Source: SCGC-AAA076-P13 sp964276145 (GTDB lineage: Bacteria; Pseudomonadota; Gammaproteobacteria; Magnimaribacterales; D2472). Taken from it: DNA of 64,000 nucleotides. The stretch is taken from positions 186,001 through 250,000 of the forward strand of contig CAXYDN010000003.1 of assembly GCA_964276145.1 (NCBI GenBank). Direction: 5' to 3'. Every line of letters starts with the position of its first letter. Position 1 is the stretch's first letter. The position numbers were made by a program, and so were the translations under genes. This document shows positions 59,077 to 64,000 of the stretch, one piece after another. Under the pieces are notes generated by a model that saw nothing but the letters and a program-made list of their open reading frames with translations, made no database searches and was not told where the DNA came from.

Positions 59077-60372
59077 TTGGAATTTTGGAATAAATGCTCA
59101 GAAAAGCTAGAAAACAAGCTCTCGCAGGACGATTTTAACACCTGGATAAGGCCTTTGAAAGGAAACTTAAACAAAAACACCTTAGAACTTGTTGCCCCTA
59201 ATGATTTTATTTTAAATTATGTAGAAACAAATCTTTCAAATGAGATCATGGGAATGGTTAAATCCCAGTCAAAAAAAGACATAAGTCTAGTTTTTAAAAC
59301 CCATACAAAAGAAACATTTGTCGACAAGTATAAAAATGATACCAAATCAGAAGATACAAAACTTGTTCCATCTTATGTTTTTGAAACCTTTGTAGAGGGT
59401 AAATCTAACCACGTTGCTCTAGCCGCATCTAAACAGGTTGCCTCTAACCCAAAAGGAGATTACAACCCATTATTTATATATGGTGGTGTTGGTTTGGGTA
59501 AAACACATTTAATGCATGCTGTTGGCAACGAAATATTAAGAAACGAACCTGGAAAAAGAATCGTTTATGTTCATTCAGAAAAATTTGTTTCCGACATGGT
59601 TAAAGCGCTTCAACTCGGTGCAATGAATGAGTTTAAATCCTTTTATAGAAATGCAGACGCGTTATTAATTGATGATATTCAATTCTTTGCTGGCAAGGAG
59701 CAATCCCAAGAAGAATTTTTCCATACCTTTAACGCTTTGTTAGATAGAAACAATCAAATGATACTAACCTGTGATAAATATCCAAAAGAGATAGATGGAC
59801 TTGAAGAGAGGCTGAAATCAAGACTTGGCTGGGGCTTGCCGGTTATAATAGACCCACCAGAGCTAGAAACAAGAGCTGCTGTTCTTCTTCAAAAAGCATC
59901 ATCAATGGGTGTAGAAATGCCAAATGATTGCGCCATCTACATTGCCCAAAGAATTCGATCTAACATTAGAGAATTAGAGGGCGCCCTTAAAAGGGTTGTT
60001 GCAAATGCTCGATTTACAAACCAACAAATAGACCTTGCCCTGGTAAAAGATGCTCTCAAAGACTTATTTGTCATTTCTGCAAAAATGGTAAGTATTGAGA
60101 ACATTCAAAAAACTGTTGCAGAGTACTACAACATCAAGCTGTCAGACCTTCTATCTAAAAGAAGAAGCAGATCTATTACCAGACCAAGACAGCTGGCAAT
60201 GGCTCTTACCAAAGAACTTACAAGGCATAGCTTGCCTGAAATTGGAGAGGCGTTTAATGGTAGAGACCATACGACCGTTCTTCATGCATGTAAGAAAATA
60301 GCGGAACTCAGAAAAGAAAACCCATCACAAGAAGAAGACTATAGAAACCTAACAAGAGCACTAACAAACTAA
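59077..60372 (+). CDS. dnaA: Chromosomal replication initiator DnaA
   Basis: A 431-residue DnaA with a TTG start at 59077 (AGGAGG 8 bases upstream). The Walker A GGVGLGKTH is at 136 to 144, LLIDDIQFFAGK is Walker B, and the C-terminal DNA-binding signature GRDHTTVLHACKKI is present. A normal gammaproteobacterial DnaA is about 450 residues; the linker domain II is short here. Confidence 0.97.
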   Translation: MEFWNKCSEKLENKLSQDDFNTWIRPLKGNLNKNTLELVAPNDFILNYVETNLSNEIMGMVKSQSKKDISLVFKTHTKETFVDKYKNDTKSEDTKLVPSYVFETFVEGKSNHVALAASKQVASNPKGDYNPLFIYGGVGLGKTHLMHAVGNEILRNEPGKRIVYVHSEKFVSDMVKALQLGAMNEFKSFYRNADALLIDDIQFFAGKEQSQEEFFHTFNALLDRNNQMILTCDKYPKEIDGLEERLKSRLGWGLPVIIDPPELETRAAVLLQKASSMGVEMPNDCAIYIAQRIRSNIRELEGALKRVVANARFTNQQIDLALVKDALKDLFVISAKMVSIENIQKTVAEYYNIKLSDLLSKRRSRSITRPRQLAMALTKELTRHSLPEIGEAFNGRDHTTVLHACKKIAELRKENPSQEEDYRNLTRALTN

Positions 60373-60374
60373 TA

Positions 60375-61478
60375 ATGGATTTTTATATTACAAAAGAAGA
60401 GATAGTAAAATCTCTTAATTCCACCCTTGGTGTTGTTGAAAAAAGACAAACACTCCCTATTCTTGCCAACGTTCTCTTTGAGGTTGATGAATCATCTCTT
60501 AGATTAACAGCTACAGACCTGGAGTCAGAAATATCCACAATCTCAACCATTTCAAACTTTAAAAGCGGTGGAAAAATTACAGCACCTGCAAAAAAACTAA
60601 GTGAGCTTTGTAGGCTTTTTAAAGACGACTCTGAGATTCATTTCTTTTTAGATGGCGATAATCTCAAAATAGAAACAAGCTCTGGTAAATACAATCTTGC
60701 AACTTTGCCGAGTGAAGATTTTCCTGTTTTTGAAAAAGAGGAGGGCGGAAACATAGTAAATATAACAGCCCATAACCTAAAAGCACTGATTGGAAAAACA
60801 TCATTTGCAATGGGCAATCAAGACTGGAGACATTATTTAAATGGACTATTTTTGTCCGTTGAAGACACTTTAATTACCAGTGTAGCTACTGATGCACACA
60901 GGCTTGCCATGGCAACACTTGGACTCAACGAGGGTGTTTCAGACCAAATAACAGGAATTGTTCCTAGAAAATCAATTAATGAAATAGGCAAACTTGTAAA
61001 TGAAAGTTCAGAAAATATTCTTTTGCAGCTTAGCGCCAACTCAATTAACGTAAATGTTGCAGGAACAACCTTTTCAAGTAAATTAATAGAAGGCAAATTC
61101 CCAGATTATGAACAAGTAATACCAACAGGTGAAAGCTCAACACTATCTATAAATAAAAAAAGTCTTTCAGAGAGTCTTAGCAGAGTTAGTGTTCTTTCAA
61201 GTGAAAAATTTAGAGGGGTGCGACTAGTAACTTCCGAAAACTTAATAAATATATCAGCAAACAACCCCGAGAAAGAACAGGCAGAGGAGTCTGTTGAGTG
61301 TTCTTATAATGGAGAAAACATAGATATAGCCTTCAATGTAAACTACATTCAAGAAATACTTTCGTCTGCTGAGGGTGATCTTATAGAAATGCATTTTTTT
61401 GGTTCTGATAAAAGCTGTCTAATAACCAACCCTGGTTCTGAAAGTTTTAAGTATGTCGTAATGCCTCTTTTAATATAG
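60375..61478 (+). CDS. dnaN: DNA polymerase III subunit beta (sliding clamp)
   Basis: A 367-residue clamp with the three-domain pattern: LPILANVLFEVDESSLRLTATDLESE in domain 1, LNGLFLSVEDTLITSVATDAHRLAMA in domain 2, and the ending GSESFKYVVMPLLI (family MPMRL-like end, here MPLLI). Two bases after the dnaA stop. Confidence 0.97.
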   Translation: MDFYITKEEIVKSLNSTLGVVEKRQTLPILANVLFEVDESSLRLTATDLESEISTISTISNFKSGGKITAPAKKLSELCRLFKDDSEIHFFLDGDNLKIETSSGKYNLATLPSEDFPVFEKEEGGNIVNITAHNLKALIGKTSFAMGNQDWRHYLNGLFLSVEDTLITSVATDAHRLAMATLGLNEGVSDQITGIVPRKSINEIGKLVNESSENILLQLSANSINVNVAGTTFSSKLIEGKFPDYEQVIPTGESSTLSINKKSLSESLSRVSVLSSEKFRGVRLVTSENLINISANNPEKEQAEESVECSYNGENIDIAFNVNYIQEILSSAEGDLIEMHFFGSDKSCLITNPGSESFKYVVMPLLI

Positions 61479-61514
61479 GCTTGACATCGCCTAGTACGCC
61501 CAGCCCTAAATAAA

Positions 61515-62588
61515 ATGATAAGCGAGCTAAAACTGCATAATTTTAGATGCTTTAACTCATCTACCATAAGTCTCTCCCCTGGAATCAATTTTTTTTATGG
61601 AAATAATGGGTCTGGTAAAACTTCAATTTTAGAAGCGATCTATATGTGCTCCAGCGGCAGATCTTTTAAAAGCTCAAATATTCAATCCCTAATATCAACT
61701 GATAAAAACTTTTTTAGCATCAATGGCTATGATTCTAATAGGGGTTACACACTATCAATTTCTAAAGAAAAATCTAAATCAATATCAATAAAGATAAACA
61801 ACACCAAAACAACTACTAGCAATCTAATAAAGGAATTTCCTTCAACAGCTATTCATAACAACACTTTTTCATTTGCAGACGCTTCACCTGATTTTAGAAG
61901 AAAAATTTTAGATAGGTCTCTTTTTGTCTCAGATGATAGTTTTTCTGAAATTTGGTTTGGTTTTTATAGGTGCCTTAAACAAAGAAATACTTTGTTAAAA
62001 AATAGAGATGTTCAGAATATTGATATATGGAATAAAAAAGTTTCGCAAGAAGCAAAGAATCTTGACTCAAAAAGAACAATTTTTTTCAATCAATCGTTTC
62101 TTGAGTTTAAAAAAATACTTACCACCCTTGATAACTGCAAAACCACTGAATACTTGGACAAAATTACTATAGAGTTTTTTTCAGGATGGGATGTTGATCG
62201 AAGCCTGTATGATGTTCTTGTGGAGAATGAGCAAAAGGATCTTATAAGAAAATCTACAACAAGAGGTCCCCACAAAGCTGATATTAAAATACTTATTGGT
62301 GAAAATGATGCAAAACAAATTCTTTCAAGAGGAGAGCAAAAAATATTATCTATTATATGGTGTTGTGCTCAACATGAGGTACTTAGAAAAGTTCACAATA
62401 TTGAAGCAACTTTAATAATAGATGACATTAAATCCGAGTTAGATGATGACACATTTAATGTTTTCATAAATCTCCTAGATTTCTTAAATAATCAAATAAT
62501 TTTTTCCTGTATAGATGATCATTTTAGTAGTAAAATAGTTGATAAATATAATGATTTCAAAAAGTTCCACGTGGAACAATTAAGATAG
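61515..62588 (+). CDS. recF: DNA repair and recombination protein RecF
   Basis: A 357-residue ABC-type ATPase: Walker A GNNGSGKT at 29 to 36, the signature LSRGEQK and Walker B TLIIDDIKSELDDD. The N-terminus LHNFRCFNSSTISLSPGIN is RecF-like. No Shine-Dalgarno is seen. Its last codons include a perfect 14-base palindrome that fits parS. Confidence 0.95.
   Translation: MISELKLHNFRCFNSSTISLSPGINFFYGNNGSGKTSILEAIYMCSSGRSFKSSNIQSLISTDKNFFSINGYDSNRGYTLSISKEKSKSISIKINNTKTTTSNLIKEFPSTAIHNNTFSFADASPDFRRKILDRSLFVSDDSFSEIWFGFYRCLKQRNTLLKNRDVQNIDIWNKKVSQEAKNLDSKRTIFFNQSFLEFKKILTTLDNCKTTEYLDKITIEFFSGWDVDRSLYDVLVENEQKDLIRKSTTRGPHKADIKILIGENDAKQILSRGEQKILSIIWCCAQHEVLRKVHNIEATLIIDDIKSELDDDTFNVFINLLDFLNNQIIFSCIDDHFSSKIVDKYNDFKKFHVEQLR
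62564..62577. promoter_or_regulatory. Perfect palindromic parS-type site inside recF
   Basis: GTTCCACGTGGAAC, a 14-base perfect palindrome, equals the core of parS as used by Pseudomonas-type ParB and differs from the Bacillus core (GTTTCACGTGAAAC) by one base per arm. It lies in the last codons of recF, about 10.4 kb from parAB. Position near the origin and presence of parAB support a role as a ParB loading site. Confidence 0.8.
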
Positions 62589-62593
62589 GAAAT

Positions 62594-64000
62594 ATGCCAA
62601 AAAAAGCAGAAAAAAATACCTACGACTCATCCAATATTCAAGTACTTAAAGGCCTAGAAGCAGTAAAGAAGAGACCTGGAATGTATATTGGAGATACCGA
62701 TGACGGTTCGGGATTACACCATATGGTTTTTGAGGTCTTGGACAACTGTATTGATGAGGCTATGGCAGGGCATTGCTCAGACATAAATGTAATAGTTAAT
62801 AAAGACGGGTCTGTCACTGTAAAAGATAATGGAAGAGGAATACCGGTTGATGTTCATAAGAAAGAAGGCATATCTGCTGCAGAATTAATCCTAACAACCC
62901 TTCATTCAGGTGGAAAGTTTGATGATAATAGCTATAAAGTTTCAGGCGGCCTTCATGGTGTGGGTGTTTCGGTTGTAAATGCACTTTCCGATAAACTTAT
63001 ATTAAAAGTTTGCAGAGATGGTGGAGAGTATATACAAGAATATGAAAACGGCAGACCAAAAGCTAAGTTAAAAAAAGTAAAAGCTTCAAAAGAAACAGGA
63101 ACTGAAATAACTTTTTATCCATCAGATACTATTTTTACTTCCATTAATTTTGAAATTGAAAGAATTTATAAAAGAATTCAAGAGTTATCTTTTCTTAATG
63201 CGGGAGTTTCTATTAATGTAATTGATGAAAGAACTAACAAGACAAAGAAATTTAAAAATAATGGCGGCCTTTCGAGCTACGTAACACATCTAAAAGGACG
63301 CAAGCAACAAGTATCAGAAATATTTGAATGTTCAGCAACGGAAAACGAAGTAGGTGTTGAGATAGCGCTTCAATGGACAGATTCATACTCTGAAAATGTT
63401 TTATGTTACACAAATAATATTCCTCAAAAAGATGGCGGCACTCATTTGGCAGGCTTTAGAGGGAGTTTAACAAGAGTATTAAAAGCTTTTATAAAAAAAG
63501 AGAATGCCAAAAAAACACCTACAGATCTTTTAGGTGAAGATGTGCGTGAAGGTATAACAGCTATTATTTCAGTTAAAGTACCAGATCCTAAATTTTCATC
63601 ACAAACAAAAGAAAAGTTAGTTTCCTCAGAAGTTGAAAGTGTTGTTAGTACTGTTTTCAGCAAATATTTTAATGAATACTTATTAGAAAATCCAAAAGAT
63701 GCTATGGCAATTTATGGGAAGGTAGCTGAGGCAGCCCTTGCTAGAGAGGCTGCAAGAAAGGCGCGTGAAATGACTCGCAGAAAAGGTGTTCTAGAGATTG
63801 CCGGACTTCCTGGCAAACTAGCAGATTGCCAGGAAAAAGATCCAACCCTTTCAGAAATATATATTGTCGAGGGTGATTCGGCTGGCGGCTCTGCAAAACA
63901 AGGTAGAAATAGAAAAAATCAAGCAATCTTACCTCTCAAAGGTAAAATTATTAACGTTGAAAAGGCAAGAATTGATAAGGTCCTTGGCTCACAAGAGGTT
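62594..64000 (+). CDS. gyrB: DNA gyrase subunit B (C-terminus beyond window)
   Basis: The first 469 residues of GyrB are present, starting ATG 62594 with AGGA before it. The ATPase site elements EVLDNCIDEAMAG, DNGRGIPV and GGLHGVGVSVVNALS, and the TOPRIM VEGDSAGGSAKQGRNRKNQAILPLKGKI, are intact. The window ends inside the TOPRIM domain. Together with GyrA it supercoils DNA. Confidence 0.97.
   Translation, partial: MPKKAEKNTYDSSNIQVLKGLEAVKKRPGMYIGDTDDGSGLHHMVFEVLDNCIDEAMAGHCSDINVIVNKDGSVTVKDNGRGIPVDVHKKEGISAAELILTTLHSGGKFDDNSYKVSGGLHGVGVSVVNALSDKLILKVCRDGGEYIQEYENGRPKAKLKKVKASKETGTEITFYPSDTIFTSINFEIERIYKRIQELSFLNAGVSINVIDERTNKTKKFKNNGGLSSYVTHLKGRKQQVSEIFECSATENEVGVEIALQWTDSYSENVLCYTNNIPQKDGGTHLAGFRGSLTRVLKAFIKKENAKKTPTDLLGEDVREGITAIISVKVPDPKFSSQTKEKLVSSEVESVVSTVFSKYFNEYLLENPKDAMAIYGKVAEAALAREAARKAREMTRRKGVLEIAGLPGKLADCQEKDPTLSEIYIVEGDSAGGSAKQGRNRKNQAILPLKGKIINVEKARIDKVLGSQEV

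Noticed and set aside
61481..61486. TTGACA before recF as a promoter
   Set aside because: No acceptable -10 lies at 16 to 18 bases; the ATG is only 28 bases away, and dnaN-recF are normally cotranscribed.
1..64000. tRNA, rRNA or CRISPR features
   Set aside because: No cloverleaf-like GTTCNANNC with matching acceptor arms, no rRNA stretch and no regularly spaced repeats were noticed on reading; a covariance search would settle it.

Overview
The window is an AT-rich bacterial chromosome segment with very short intergenic gaps and many head-to-tail or overlapping genes. The right end holds the classic gammaproteobacterial origin region: dnaA-dnaN-recF-gyrB on the plus strand, diverging from rpmH-rnpA-yidC-mnmE-mnmG-rsmG-parA-parB-atpIBEFHAGDC-glmU-glmS on the minus strand. 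The low GC, the compact layout and the accessory set (sterol-desaturase-type hydroxylases, a flavin monooxygenase, nitronate monooxygenase, DUF885, HXXEE and DUF3445 proteins) suggest a streamlined marine gammaproteobacterium of the SAR86 type. That placement is an inference; no rRNA gene is present to test it.

Layout. 0 to 12 kb: nitronate monooxygenase, an M20D amidohydrolase, typA, two secreted or lipid-anchored proteins, a Bax-inhibitor-like membrane protein, GNAT and crotonase enzymes, a DUF885 protein, a PlsC-like acyltransferase and a YwaF-like membrane protein. 12 to 15 kb: a membrane protein/XRE regulator pair with an autoregulation-like promoter, then a two-gene lysine catabolic unit (aldehyde dehydrogenase plus a frameshifted lysine/saccharopine dehydrogenase). 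15 to 30 kb: an oxygenase-rich stretch (DUF3445, two sterol desaturase/fatty acid hydroxylase genes, a DUF962/Mpo1-like gene, a flavin monooxygenase), methyltransferases, VOC proteins, a beta-lactamase-fold hydrolase, a PIF1/RecD-like helicase, PsiE, nitroreductase and an SMR transporter. 29.5 to 31.1 kb: a small-protein operon with tandem paralogous membrane proteins and a second XRE regulator. 31 to 39 kb: lipoproteins, DoxX, cupin, two HXXEE membrane proteins, a zinc peptidase and several very small genes, including a 15-residue peptide with 8 cysteines. 39.3 to 41.2 kb: a disordered accessory patch just downstream of glmS, with a mutated copy of the glmS 3-prime end, a shorter second match and a broken gene. 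41.2 to 51.3 kb: glmS, glmU and the complete F1Fo ATP synthase operon with a clear promoter. 51.3 to 64 kb: partition, tRNA modification, membrane insertion and replication-start genes, with a perfect palindromic parS-type site inside recF and a consensus DnaA box before dnaA.

Two features stand out. First, six reading-frame breaks, each caused by one extra base, occur in four genes (lysine dehydrogenase-like, a secreted protein, rsmG twice and mnmG twice); four of them lie within about 0.7 kb. Assembly or sequencing error is the simplest reading, but it needs checking. Second, the strand composition flips sharply at the mnmG/mnmE gap: the forward strand is G/T-rich over parB-mnmG and C/A-rich over mnmE-yidC. 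No tRNA, rRNA, CRISPR array, transposase or integrase was recognised. With the small genes listed here, no stretch over 300 bases lacks a candidate gene.
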